Shown here piece after piece: positions 1 to 7,627 of a stretch of DNA of 41,029 nt; the first letter of the stretch is position 1; each line of letters opens with the position of its first letter. The notes below the pieces were generated by a model. It had not been told where the DNA came from, searched no databases, and saw only the letters and a program-made list of their open reading frames with translations. The translations under genes and the position numbers were made by a program. This DNA comes from an uncultured Bacteroidales bacterium (GTDB lineage Bacteria > Bacteroidota > Bacteroidia > Bacteroidales > Muribaculaceae). The DNA lies in the NCBI GenBank assembly GCA_902784675.1, contig CACZVR010000009.1, positions 1 through 41,029 on the forward strand, read 5' to 3'.

Positions 1-1074
1 ATGGGGTTGGCGCGACGCAGTGCCGCCGCCATTGCACGCCAGCTCGAGGCATCGTCCTGGCGCATGGTTGCCTCGGCACCCGCGACAGCGACACTCACGG
101 GGAGCGATTTCGTGCCCGCGACCGAGTCCTGGTCGCTCACCGCCGAGCAGTGTGCCGCCACCGGTGCGATGACACGCGTTGCCGGGCTGGTGTGTGCCAC
201 TGCGGCAGGCGGGCGTCTGTATTGCTGCACGCAGGGTGGCGAAATCATTGTGAGTGCTCCCGGCAATGCCCTCACCGCTGCCCACTGTCGCAACGTGTTC
301 GGTGCGATGCCTCTGGCGATGGCTGTGTTGACCAAGCCCTTGTACTCGAGTGGCTTTGGGCGTTATCCAGTGTATGTGTTCACCGACGACGGCGTGTATG
401 CCATTCCGCAGAGCGCGACAGGCACCCTGGGCGAGGCGCGTCTGGTGGACCGCACCGTCATCGATGGCGCGGTTGGGCCTGTCGAGGGGGGCGGTGACGT
501 GTGGCTCATGTCGCGCCACCACCAGTTGTGCCGCTTGAGCGGTGCAAAGCTCACCGTGTGTGCCCGCGACATCGCGTGCACTGGTCTGGCGTGGTGCAAT
601 GCTCATGGCGAGCTGTGGCTGCTGCGGTCACAGGGAGATCCCATGGTGAGGCTTTCCAGCGGAGCGATGAGCGTGCGCACCGTTGCTGCCGTGCAGCTGT
701 ACAGCGACCCGCGTCATGCCGTGGCCGTGAGCGCTGACGGCGCTATCCTTGACCTGGAGCAAGAACAGGCAGCAAGCATGGCGGTGGAGTGGCGCAGCCA
801 CCCCGTGGCACTCACGCCGCTGCTGGGCTCATCGCTGGCACGCGTGGTGTGGCACTTGAATGGCGAGGCCGTTGACCTGGAGCTCAAGGTGACAGGCCAA
901 CGTGGCATCATGGCACAGAACCGTGAGGTGTGCCGCATCACTGTGACGGGCGACATTGAGCAGCCGCTGGCGAGCGCTCCCATGGCGGTGAGGGCCCGCA
1001 CCGTGCGGCTGCAAGTGAGCGGCACGGCGCGAACAGGCAGCTTGCTGTTGCCTACCTTGTTGTATTATCGCTAG
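1..1074 (+). CDS. Phage structural-type protein, possibly 5'-partial
   Basis: No family is recognised with certainty. The protein is 357 residues from the first base of the window, and the frame is open to the edge, so the true start may lie outside. It is rich in short beta-strand-like stretches alternating with small turns (for example 'VYVFTDDGVYAIP' and 'ELWLLRSQGDPMVRL'), which suggests a beta-propeller or beta-sandwich fold as in tail, stopper or DNA-stabilisation proteins of phages. It has no signal peptide and no membrane segment. A terminase gene follows after 29 bp on the same strand, which is the main reason to call it a virion protein. GC content is high, as in the terminase and unlike most of the host genes further on. 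It could also be a host beta-propeller protein, but the context argues against this. Confidence 0.5.
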   Translation: MGLARRSAAAIARQLEASSWRMVASAPATATLTGSDFVPATESWSLTAEQCAATGAMTRVAGLVCATAAGGRLYCCTQGGEIIVSAPGNALTAAHCRNVFGAMPLAMAVLTKPLYSSGFGRYPVYVFTDDGVYAIPQSATGTLGEARLVDRTVIDGAVGPVEGGGDVWLMSRHHQLCRLSGAKLTVCARDIACTGLAWCNAHGELWLLRSQGDPMVRLSSGAMSVRTVAAVQLYSDPRHAVAVSADGAILDLEQEQAASMAVEWRSHPVALTPLLGSSLARVVWHLNGEAVDLELKVTGQRGIMAQNREVCRITVTGDIEQPLASAPMAVRARTVRLQVSGTARTGSLLLPTLLYYR

Positions 1075-1103
1075 ATGGAGTGGAGTCATAAATAGTTTGA
1101 ACC

Positions 1104-2978
1104 ATGGAAAATACCACCTTTTTAAAAATAGAGGACATTGTTGCCGAGAATCGTCGGCGCAATGCCCTGTTAGCACAGGGCCACTATGACCCGCTCATGG
1201 GTGTGGGTTGTTGCGGCGACCGTGTCGAGGCCGGCGGTTGTCGTATCCCGCGAAATGTGCTGGCCCGTTGTCCCGATTATCTGGCATTGGAGCCGCTGGA
1301 GCAGCAGCGCCAGCGCATCGTGGACGACTTTGAATACTGGTGCGCGCGTTGCGTCACCATCAGGGACAAACATGAATGTTGCAATGTGCCCTTTGTGCTC
1401 AACCGGCCGCAGCGCCGTCTGCTGGCCGTGATGGAGGAGCAACGTGTGGCAGGCAAGCCGGTGCGTGTCATCTTGCTGAAAGCTCGCCAATGGGGCGGCT
1501 CAACGCTGGTGCAGATGTATTTGGCGTGGATGCAGCTGGTCAGGCACACGGGCTGGAACAGCCTCATCTGCGGTCACCAGCATGCCTCCAGTAAAGTTAT
1601 CAAGCGGATGTATAACCTGCTGTTGCGCAAGTATCCGCAGGAATTGCTCGAGGAAGGCGAGCAACTGCGCTTCACCAAGCTGGAGGGTCACCCCAACGTC
1701 CAGCAGATTGAGTCGCGAGACAGCTTGATTATCACAGGCAGTGCGCGCAGCGAGGATGCGGTGCGCGGCTATGACATCACGATGGCGCACCTGAGCGAGG
1801 TGGCCTTTTGGAAAGACAGCCCGATGCACCGCCCCGACGATGTGGTGCGCAGCGTGTGCGGCAGTGTCGCCCTCAAACCCGAGACGGTGATCGTGCTCGA
1901 GTCCACAGCCGACGGTGTGGGCGATTATTTCCACAGCGAATGGCTGCGCGCCAAGATGGGCTACAGTGACAAGGTGCCGGTGTTTGTGCCGTGGTATGAG
2001 ATCTCGAATTACAGTCATCCTGTTGATGACCCGCAGGCCCTGTGGCAGGCGATGGATGAGTATGAACGGAGGCTGTGGGACGAAGGACGCACGCTAGAGC
2101 AGGTGATGTGGTATCATGAGAAGCGTAAGGAGTTTCGCCGGCATGAGCTGATGATGAAGGAGTACCCGTCGAGCGCCAGCGAGGCCTTCACGGCAACGGG
2201 CAGCTGCCCGTTTGTGACCGAGGATCTGGATCGCCTGGAGGAATGCTGCCAACAGCCCGTGTTCACGGGCGACATCCAGGGCGAAGGGCTGGAAGGCGAG
2301 GAGGCCAAACGCAACATTCATCTGGTCAAGGATGCCGGCGGGCTGCTCAAGGTGTGGGAACAGCCCGAGCGCGATGCCCCAGTGCGCACGCGATATATCA
2401 CAGTGGTGGACGTGGGCGGACGCAGCGAGGACAGCGACTACTCGGTGATTGCTGTGTGGCGCGTGGGCAACGCAAACCGCAAACATGCCATTGTGGCGCA
2501 GTGGCGCGGGCACATCGACCATGACTTGCTGGCGTGGAAGGCGATGCAACTGTCGGTGTATTACAACAACGCCCTGCTGGTAGTGGAAAGCAACACCCTC
2601 ACCAACGAGGCGGCGAGGGCAGGGCAGAGCGACTATATCCTGCAAAGGGTCAATCGCGTGTATGGCAATGTGTATGTGCGCGAGGGTCGCAAACTGGGTT
2701 TCCACACCAACATCAAGACCAAGGGTGTGGCGATTGCATACCTCATTGCCGACATGCGTGACGGGAAGTATATTGAGCGTGACCTGGACGCGGTGAACGA
2801 GATGCGCGACTATGAGGAGCATAATGACAGGTACAGTGCTCGTGCCGGCAAGCATGACGACATTCTCATGACGCGCGCCATCGGGCTGCATGTGCTGCAT
2901 GACAAGCGGGTTAATCCCAAAAGCGAGTCGCCAGGCACGTCACTGGCTGTGGACCCGTGGTTTGCCACAGCAAGATAG
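1104..2978 (+). CDS. Phage terminase large subunit
   Basis: Predicted DNA-packaging motor ATPase and headful nuclease, 624 residues, the usual size for the family. The N-terminal ATPase half carries a deviant Walker A, KARQWGGST (residues 126-134), and a Walker B-like stretch ending in LSEVAFW (S231, E232), followed by a coupling-type segment 'VIVLESTADG'. The C-terminal half has the RNase H-like nuclease acidic residues: D436 in 'VVDVGG', E495 in 'VVESN' and the pair D585/D586 in 'KHDDI'. All key residues appear intact, so packaging function is not obviously lost. No small terminase, portal or capsid gene is visible after it. A terminator follows about 20 bp downstream and host-type genes begin at once, so this is the end of a prophage or a relic. 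The start is the ATG at 1104. Confidence 0.85.
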   Translation: MENTTFLKIEDIVAENRRRNALLAQGHYDPLMGVGCCGDRVEAGGCRIPRNVLARCPDYLALEPLEQQRQRIVDDFEYWCARCVTIRDKHECCNVPFVLNRPQRRLLAVMEEQRVAGKPVRVILLKARQWGGSTLVQMYLAWMQLVRHTGWNSLICGHQHASSKVIKRMYNLLLRKYPQELLEEGEQLRFTKLEGHPNVQQIESRDSLIITGSARSEDAVRGYDITMAHLSEVAFWKDSPMHRPDDVVRSVCGSVALKPETVIVLESTADGVGDYFHSEWLRAKMGYSDKVPVFVPWYEISNYSHPVDDPQALWQAMDEYERRLWDEGRTLEQVMWYHEKRKEFRRHELMMKEYPSSASEAFTATGSCPFVTEDLDRLEECCQQPVFTGDIQGEGLEGEEAKRNIHLVKDAGGLLKVWEQPERDAPVRTRYITVVDVGGRSEDSDYSVIAVWRVGNANRKHAIVAQWRGHIDHDLLAWKAMQLSVYYNNALLVVESNTLTNEAARAGQSDYILQRVNRVYGNVYVREGRKLGFHTNIKTKGVAIAYLIADMRDGKYIERDLDAVNEMRDYEEHNDRYSARAGKHDDILMTRAIGLHVLHDKRVNPKSESPGTSLAVDPWFATAR

Positions 2979-2999
2979 GATTGTTTTTAGTGTAAACGA

Positions 3000-3030
3000 A
3001 AAACCGCGGGTCCAGTGGACTCGCGGTTTT
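3000..3030. terminator. Bidirectional terminator between terminase and secreted protein
   Basis: Arms AAAACCGCG (3000-3008) and CGCGGTTTT (3022-3030) enclose a second small stem GTCC/GGAC. There is an A-run on the left and a T-run on the right, so it can end transcription from both convergent genes. Confidence 0.85.
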
Positions 3031-3053
3031 TATTTCAAAATAAGTTAATTGAC

Positions 3054-3980
3054 TTACTTGATCACCTTGCAGGTGTGGGTGGTACCATCGTTGTAGGTGG
3101 TCACCTTGATGTTAACACCGTCGAAGGGAACATTGCTCTCCATACCGGCAATGTTGTAGTACTTCACGTTGTTGATGGTCTTCTCAGCGAGGTTCTCGAT
3201 CACGTCAGCGCCGCCCCAGATACCTACGCGGTGCAGATACATCTTGCGGTTCTCAACACCGTTACCACCGGTGCCATAGAAGAAGATGTCCTCAGTCTCC
3301 TTGAGGGTGAGGAGGGTCTGACCGAAGATCATATCCTGATCCAGACGGCCGGTAGCCTCTTCCATGTTGTTCTGCAGATAGATACCGAAGAGCTTGGAGT
3401 CCTTCTTGAGGCAGCCGTCGGTCTCATACTTTTTACCAGTCTTGCTTGAGAAGTGGGTACCCAGTTCTGACATGTTGAAGCAAAGCAGGGTGTAAACGTC
3501 GTAGTTCAGACCGTCGATAGTGGTGGTGCCAGTCTTGCTGAACTGGAACTGAGCACTGTTGGGCATGCGGTCACCCTTCTGCCAATCGAAGGTGTTGCCT
3601 TCCTCGTCCTCATACTGAATCATCTCGATGCCAGCGGGCAAGTAGAGGTTAGTCTGGAACGAGTTGTAAGTGATCTCATTGTAGGGCTTGCCTGCCAAAT
3701 ACTCGCTGGGGGTGAGGGCCTGGATAGCCTCGTTCTCGTAGATAGCATCATCATCGAGATAGATCCAAACGAGCTGCATGTTGTCGCTCTTGAAGCTTAC
3801 AACGTCCTCGTAGGTAGCAACCTCGCCCATGTCGTCATAGTCACCACGAGCAAAGAAGTGATCCTTGGTGGGAATACCATTCTTGGAATCAACCTCTTCG
3901 TAGGTCTGCAGGTCCTGAGCAAAAGCAGACATACCGAGCGAAGCGGCAGCAGCAATAAGAAGTAAATTTTTAATCTTCAT
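3054..3980 (-). CDS. Secreted protein with T9SS-type sorting tail
   Basis: Function unknown. The 308-residue product begins with a clear signal peptide, MKIKNLLLIAAAASLGMSAF, with probable cleavage after AFA (before Q22). The middle part is acidic and rich in aromatic residues, without a family I recognise. The last 40 residues ('YYNIAG', 'FDGVNIKVTTYNDG', 'KVIK') match the pattern of a type A C-terminal sorting domain, so the protein is probably exported by the type IX system and attached at or released from the surface. It is monocistronic, ending at the bidirectional terminator shared with the phage region. The start codon is fixed by the signal peptide. The leader upstream is AT-rich, but no convincing TAnnTTTG element was found close by. 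Confidence 0.8.
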   Translation of the reverse strand: MKIKNLLLIAAAASLGMSAFAQDLQTYEEVDSKNGIPTKDHFFARGDYDDMGEVATYEDVVSFKSDNMQLVWIYLDDDAIYENEAIQALTPSEYLAGKPYNEITYNSFQTNLYLPAGIEMIQYEDEEGNTFDWQKGDRMPNSAQFQFSKTGTTTIDGLNYDVYTLLCFNMSELGTHFSSKTGKKYETDGCLKKDSKLFGIYLQNNMEEATGRLDQDMIFGQTLLTLKETEDIFFYGTGGNGVENRKMYLHRVGIWGGADVIENLAEKTINNVKYYNIAGMESNVPFDGVNIKVTTYNDGTTHTCKVIK

Positions 3981-4300
3981 AGTGTAATGAATTAAAATTG
4001 TTAGTAATAATGTTAATTAATATTTTTTGTTGTTTTGTTGTTGTCCATTGCGCCATGACACACACCAATCGCTAGCAACCGGGATGACATGACTGTTCAT
4101 AATAAATTACTGAAAATGAGAAAACTACACAAGAAATGCGTGGTTTTGCTCTAATTTCAGAGTACAATATTACTAACTTTTTTTGAACTGGCAAAATTTT
4201 TTTGAAAAATCGGCGATTTTTTAACAGAAAAGTTATCAACATCCCGTAGGGTCTCACCTAAAGGTGAAAGGGGATGAATGCCGATTCGTGTCACATCAAG
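3981..4300. other. AT-rich intergenic region with small inverted repeats
   Basis: No credible gene is seen. It holds the leader of the secreted protein, an AT-rich inverted repeat AAAAATCG/CGATTTTT (4205-4212 and 4214-4221), and a small cruciform-like element: CATCCC (4240-4245) pairs with GGGATG (4271-4276) around TCACCT/AGGTGA. These may act as terminators for the operon arriving on the minus strand, or be a dispersed repeat. Confidence 0.4.
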
Positions 4301-4438
4301 TCAGCGCTTGATTTTGAAGGACTGTTGGGCCTGTGCCGCCAACTGGCGGAAGTGTTTGTACCATCCCGGCGGAACGGCGGGACGAGGCTTGGGGATGATG
4401 GTCGAGCGTCGTGGACGGTTGAAAGGCTTCTTCATCAT
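4301..4438 (-). CDS. Possible small basic protein (45 aa) at the operon end
   Basis: A 45-codon frame starts with an ATG that overlaps the stop of the DUF6048 gene in the 4-bp arrangement ATGA, exactly the junction used twice upstream in the same operon. The peptide is very basic and proline-rich at its start (MMKKPFNRPRR) and carries PGWYKHFRQLAAQAQQ near its end. It has no signal peptide or membrane segment. No known family is recognised. The evidence is only the junction, the composition and the position; it could be chance, because the frame lies downstream of, not inside, the preceding gene. Confidence 0.4.
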   Translation of the reverse strand: MMKKPFNRPRRSTIIPKPRPAVPPGWYKHFRQLAAQAQQSFKIKR

Positions 4439-5313
4439 GGTTGTGAGGGTGTTGTGCTGCTCGGTGCCGAGCTGCGGTGAAGGGGTAGTGTGTAATAGAG
4501 TCCCAACGAGAGTCCCAAAGAACTGTTTCTTGGTCCGTAACCAGGTATGAACCAGGGTTTTGAATTGTCGTTCTTGCCGTAGTTGAACAGGTTGTGATAA
4601 CGGATCATCCAGCCCATGGAGAGACTGTTCCACAGCTTGACCTTGATGCCGACGCCCGCCTCGCCCCAGAGGGCGTGAGAACGTTGGCCGAAGAGGTCGA
4701 AGCGCTGCTCTTCCTGCCAGAAGCTGTTCCAGTAGTGGACATCGGTCACGTCATAGCTGAAAGTGCTGTAACCCAGTCGAATACCGATGTATGCCTGGTA
4801 GTCGGGGCTGTTCTTGAACATGAAGTTGTAGTTGGCGCCCACCTTGAAGTAGAGGGATGGCTTGCCCTTGTAGGTGAAGTTCATGTCGTCGGGTGTGCTT
4901 TTTGCCCATCCCAAGCCCAGCTCGACAGTGGGTTGGAGACGGTTCCACATGTTGAGTGTGGCGCTCACGTCGGCACTGGCGTAGCTCTGCCCGAATGCCA
5001 TGAAGAACGGCTCGATGAAGTTGACGCCGAATGACAGGTCGGTGAGGCGCGGATAGCGCTTGTAGATGCGGCGCAACGAGTCGCGTCGAGCCTCCTGCAT
5101 GGCCGCTGTGCTGTCGCCGGTGATGTATTGCTGGATGATGCGCTCGTCGGTGCCCTTGGGTGGCGGCTTGACCTGGTTGGTCTCGGGCTTGACGGGCGTG
5201 ACATGGCGCTTGTCGGGCTCTTGTGCCAGGGCCGACAATGATAACAGTGAAAGCGTCATCAAAAGAACCGTCCCTTTGATGACATTTCGGGCAATATGGC
5301 GGAGTGCTGTCAT
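4435..5313 (-). CDS. DUF6048 family outer-membrane-like protein
   Basis: 292 residues with an N-terminal signal sequence (hydrophobic 'GTVLLMTLSLLSLSALAQ', cleavage after ALA). A Lys/Pro-rich linker follows, then a C-terminal part with alternating aromatic/polar strands ('SLGLSLGLYYTLPL' at the end), consistent with a small outer-membrane beta-barrel. It resembles the DUF6048 family, which in Bacteroidetes commonly lies beside DUF6452 lipoproteins; the biochemical role is not known. The start overlaps the preceding stop by 4 bp (5310-5313), implying translational coupling. By analogy with its partners (glycosyltransferase and lipoprotein) a role in envelope biogenesis is plausible but is inference only. 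Confidence 0.75.
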   Translation of the reverse strand: MTALRHIARNVIKGTVLLMTLSLLSLSALAQEPDKRHVTPVKPETNQVKPPPKGTDERIIQQYITGDSTAAMQEARRDSLRRIYKRYPRLTDLSFGVNFIEPFFMAFGQSYASADVSATLNMWNRLQPTVELGLGWAKSTPDDMNFTYKGKPSLYFKVGANYNFMFKNSPDYQAYIGIRLGYSTFSYDVTDVHYWNSFWQEEQRFDLFGQRSHALWGEAGVGIKVKLWNSLSMGWMIRYHNLFNYGKNDNSKPWFIPGYGPRNSSLGLSLGLYYTLPLHRSSAPSSTTPSQP

Positions 5314-5807
5314 TGGCTGAAGTCGGTGAAATGGATGCGCAACGCGGGGACGCGCGCATTGGTGACTAGCGGGGTGAGTACAACCACCGAGTCAATGCCG
5401 TGGCTGGTGTGGCTCACGTTGTTGATATCGAAGTTGTACATCGCTCCACACTCGGCCGAGTGAAAATATGGAACTACCTTATAATCAAGTGTTAACGTGT
5501 CTTGAATGATGACCGTGGTGGTGTTGACGGTGGTAGTGCGTGACAAGGCGAAACTGGTCTGGGAAACGCTGGCGCGCAGGGGCAGATAGACCTCGTCGAT
5601 GGAGCTTGACTGGGCAAGCACGCTGTCGCCCGGCGCGTTGATGCCAATGATGGCAAGGCCCGGGATGGACTGCTGGCGGTTGCCCATGTATAGCGTCGCC
5701 AACGGCAGACTGCTGCCGTTGTCATAGCAGCTGTCGTTGCTGCATGCTGCCAAGACAAGCGCCAAGGCGATGAGCAGGAATGCGGCTATGTGTGTGAGAC
5801 GTGTCAT
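5310..5807 (-). CDS. DUF6452 family lipoprotein
   Basis: 165 residues with a lipoprotein signal (hydrophobic run ending LVLAAC, lipidated Cys at about residue 22). The remainder is a beta-rich domain with a conserved-looking 'LYMGNRQQSIPGLAIIGI' segment and a terminal 'RIHFTDFSQ'. This matches DUF6452, a Bacteroidetes family usually next to DUF6048. Function unknown; it should sit in the periplasmic leaflet or on the outer membrane. Both ends are fused to its neighbours by 4-bp ATGA overlaps (5804-5807 with the glycosyltransferase, 5310-5313 with DUF6048), so the three are one translationally coupled unit. Confidence 0.75.
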   Translation of the reverse strand: MTRLTHIAAFLLIALALVLAACSNDSCYDNGSSLPLATLYMGNRQQSIPGLAIIGINAPGDSVLAQSSSIDEVYLPLRASVSQTSFALSRTTTVNTTTVIIQDTLTLDYKVVPYFHSAECGAMYNFDINNVSHTSHGIDSVVVLTPLVTNARVPALRIHFTDFSQ

Positions 5808-6856
5808 TGTGCGTTGACAGAGGCAACGTTTGTCTTCTTTTCCTCGACACCGACGGGCAAGTCGCGCTCGAGCTGCCGCGGAGGCAGGGCGGCGGTGTCG
5901 TCGTTGATGATCTCCTCGCCGATCTCATAGTGGTTGCGGTCGTTGCTGTGGCGAATGATGAGTTCGCCCAGGAAGCCCGTGAGGAACAGCTGTGTACCCA
6001 GCAGCATTGACGTCAAGGCCAGGTAGAAGTAGGGTGATTCGGTGACCAGGCGGTAGCTGTGGCCGCTGTGCATGTTGTAGAGCTTGAGAGCGCCCACCAC
6101 GATGACGGCAATGAAACCCAAGAGGAACATCAGGCTGCCCAGCAGACCGAAGAAGTGCATGGGCTTGACACCGAACTTGGCCTGGAACCACAGGGTGAGC
6201 AGATCCAGGTAGCCGTTGACGAAGCGGTCGAGGCCGAATTTGGTCTCGCCATATTTGCGTGCCTGGTGTTTCACCTCTTTCTCGCCGATGCGGGTGAATC
6301 CGGCAATCTTGGCCAGATAGGGGACATAGCGGTGCATGTCGCCATAGACCTCGATGTGCTTGACCACCTCGCGGCGATAGGCCTTGAGGCCGCAGTTGAA
6401 GTCGTGCAGGTTGTGGATGCCGCTCACGCGACGTGCTGTGGCGTTGAACAGCTTGGTGGGAATGGTCTTGCTCAACGGGTCATAGCGTTTCTTTTTCCAT
6501 CCGCTCACCAGGTCGTAGCCGTCCTGGGTGATCATCTTGTAGAGCGCGGGAATCTCGTCGGGGCTGTCCTGCAAGTCGGCATCCATGGTGATGATGACAT
6601 TGCCCTGTGCACGGTCGAAACCCGTGTTCAAGGCTGGTGACTTGCCGTAGTTGCGCCTGAAGGCCACACCCTTCATGCGCGGGTTGGCCTGATGCAGCCG
6701 CTTGATGACCTGCCACGAGTCGTCGGTGCTGCCGTCGTTGATGAACAACACCTCGTAACTGTATCCGTTCTCGTCCATGACGCGTTCAATCCACTGCGCC
6801 AGTTCGGGCAGGGACTCGGCCTCGTTGAACAAGGGAACCACAACTGAAATATCCAT
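5804..6856 (-). CDS. Family 2 glycosyltransferase, polyprenol-phosphate type
   Basis: 350 residues. The GT-A domain starts at residue 1 ('DISVVVPLFNEAESLPELA'), with 'FINDGSTDDS' near 38-47 and the nucleotide-sugar DxD motif in 'TMDADLQDSPDE' (D92, D94). Two membrane helices (about 234-258 and 276-300) follow, ending in a charged cytoplasmic tail. This layout is that of dolichol/undecaprenyl-phosphate sugar transferases (DPM1/ArnC/GtrB-like), which load a sugar onto a lipid carrier at the inner membrane. The exact sugar cannot be told from sequence. In Bacteroidetes such genes often follow a DUF4199 gene, as here (20-bp gap), and this one leads into DUF6452 by a 4-bp overlap. Confidence 0.88.
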   Translation of the reverse strand: MDISVVVPLFNEAESLPELAQWIERVMDENGYSYEVLFINDGSTDDSWQVIKRLHQANPRMKGVAFRRNYGKSPALNTGFDRAQGNVIITMDADLQDSPDEIPALYKMITQDGYDLVSGWKKKRYDPLSKTIPTKLFNATARRVSGIHNLHDFNCGLKAYRREVVKHIEVYGDMHRYVPYLAKIAGFTRIGEKEVKHQARKYGETKFGLDRFVNGYLDLLTLWFQAKFGVKPMHFFGLLGSLMFLLGFIAVIVVGALKLYNMHSGHSYRLVTESPYFYLALTSMLLGTQLFLTGFLGELIIRHSNDRNHYEIGEEIINDDTAALPPRQLERDLPVGVEEKKTNVASVNAQ

Positions 6857-6876
6857 ATACTTTAATTAATAGTTTT

Positions 6877-7431
6877 TTACATGTTGTTATTGCCGTAACG
6901 CTTGCCGCGCTTGAGCGAACGACGTGCGAAAATCGCTGTGATGGCGCTCAAAACCGAGCCGCCGAAGGTGACAAACCAGAACGCGTTGAACACCGTCTCG
7001 ATGGGCGAGGGCAGCAAGCGCTTGTTCACGGCTTGTTGCAGCACGCGCAGTATCTCGTTGTCGGCCATCTCGGGAATCTTGCTGTAGGCATCGATGACAG
7101 CCTGGGCCTGTTCGTACATGAAGTTGGGCCTGAAGTGCTGCAGCACGAGATAAACGATAAAGCCCGACAGCACCGAGCCCAGGATGAACAGCATGATGCC
7201 CAGCATCCACAAGGTTGCATGCTCGCTGAAGCCGTCATCCTCGATGAACTTGCGCCGCTGGAAGTAATAGACGACAAACGGTGTGCCAAAGAACAGAATC
7301 AGGAAAAGGAAGCTCAATGGCGCGAACCAGTCGGCAAAAACCGATGTGATCGCCGCGCATGCCAGATAGAGGCCAAAGGGTACGCCCCATTCGCCAGCTC
7401 GCTGATAGATGCTCTTTTTTTCTCCGGTCAT
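6877..7431 (-). CDS. DUF4199 membrane protein
   Basis: 184 residues from the chosen start (MTGEKKSIYQRAGEWGVPFG). Three or four hydrophobic helices are visible: two near the N-terminus ('LYLACAAITSVFADW', 'LSFLFLILFFGTPFVVYYF'), one in the middle ('MLGIMLFILGSVLSGFIVYL') and one at the end ('FGGSVLSAITAIFA'). This is the DUF4199 pattern; the function is unknown. The frame is open to an ATG at 7464, but a TAATTTTG promoter element (7441-7448 on the minus strand) lies inside that extension, so ATG 7431 is preferred. That leaves a leader of only a few bases. It is the first gene of the glycosyltransferase-DUF6452-DUF6048 operon. Confidence 0.75.
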   Translation of the reverse strand: MTGEKKSIYQRAGEWGVPFGLYLACAAITSVFADWFAPLSFLFLILFFGTPFVVYYFQRRKFIEDDGFSEHATLWMLGIMLFILGSVLSGFIVYLVLQHFRPNFMYEQAQAVIDAYSKIPEMADNEILRVLQQAVNKRLLPSPIETVFNAFWFVTFGGSVLSAITAIFARRSLKRGKRYGNNNM

Positions 7432-7440
7432 ATCAAACTG

Positions 7441-7448
7441 CAAAATTA
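7441..7448 (-). promoter_or_regulatory. -7 element TAATTTTG for the DUF4199 operon
   Basis: It matches the Bacteroidetes -7 consensus TAnnTTTG and ends 9 bases before the chosen ATG, so the transcript would be nearly leaderless. No good -33 TTTG is seen at 17-21 bp. Confidence 0.5.
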
Positions 7449-7564
7449 CGCATTTTCTTGACATGTCATTCCCGTTTGTAGCAAAAAAAACTGAAATCTT
7501 GATGCAAGTCCCACCATGAAGGGTAAAAAATGAGAGCGTGAGTAAAAAAAAGACTGAAAATGTG

Positions 7565-7593
7565 TTGAAAGGCCAATAATTATGCTACATTTG
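7565..7593 (+). promoter_or_regulatory. Promoter of the hybrid two-component gene
   Basis: TTG (7565-7567) and TACATTTG (7586-7593) are separated by 18 bp, a good Bacteroidetes sigma-ABfr promoter. The start codon lies 34 bp further on. Confidence 0.7.
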
Positions 7594-7627
7594 CCGTTGA
7601 ATTTCACTAAGCGAGATTACTTGCGTA

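Noticed and set aside
4072-4257. 61-codon minus-strand frame in the 3981-4300 gap
   Set aside because: AT-rich low-complexity translation, no start signal, and it spans inverted repeats.
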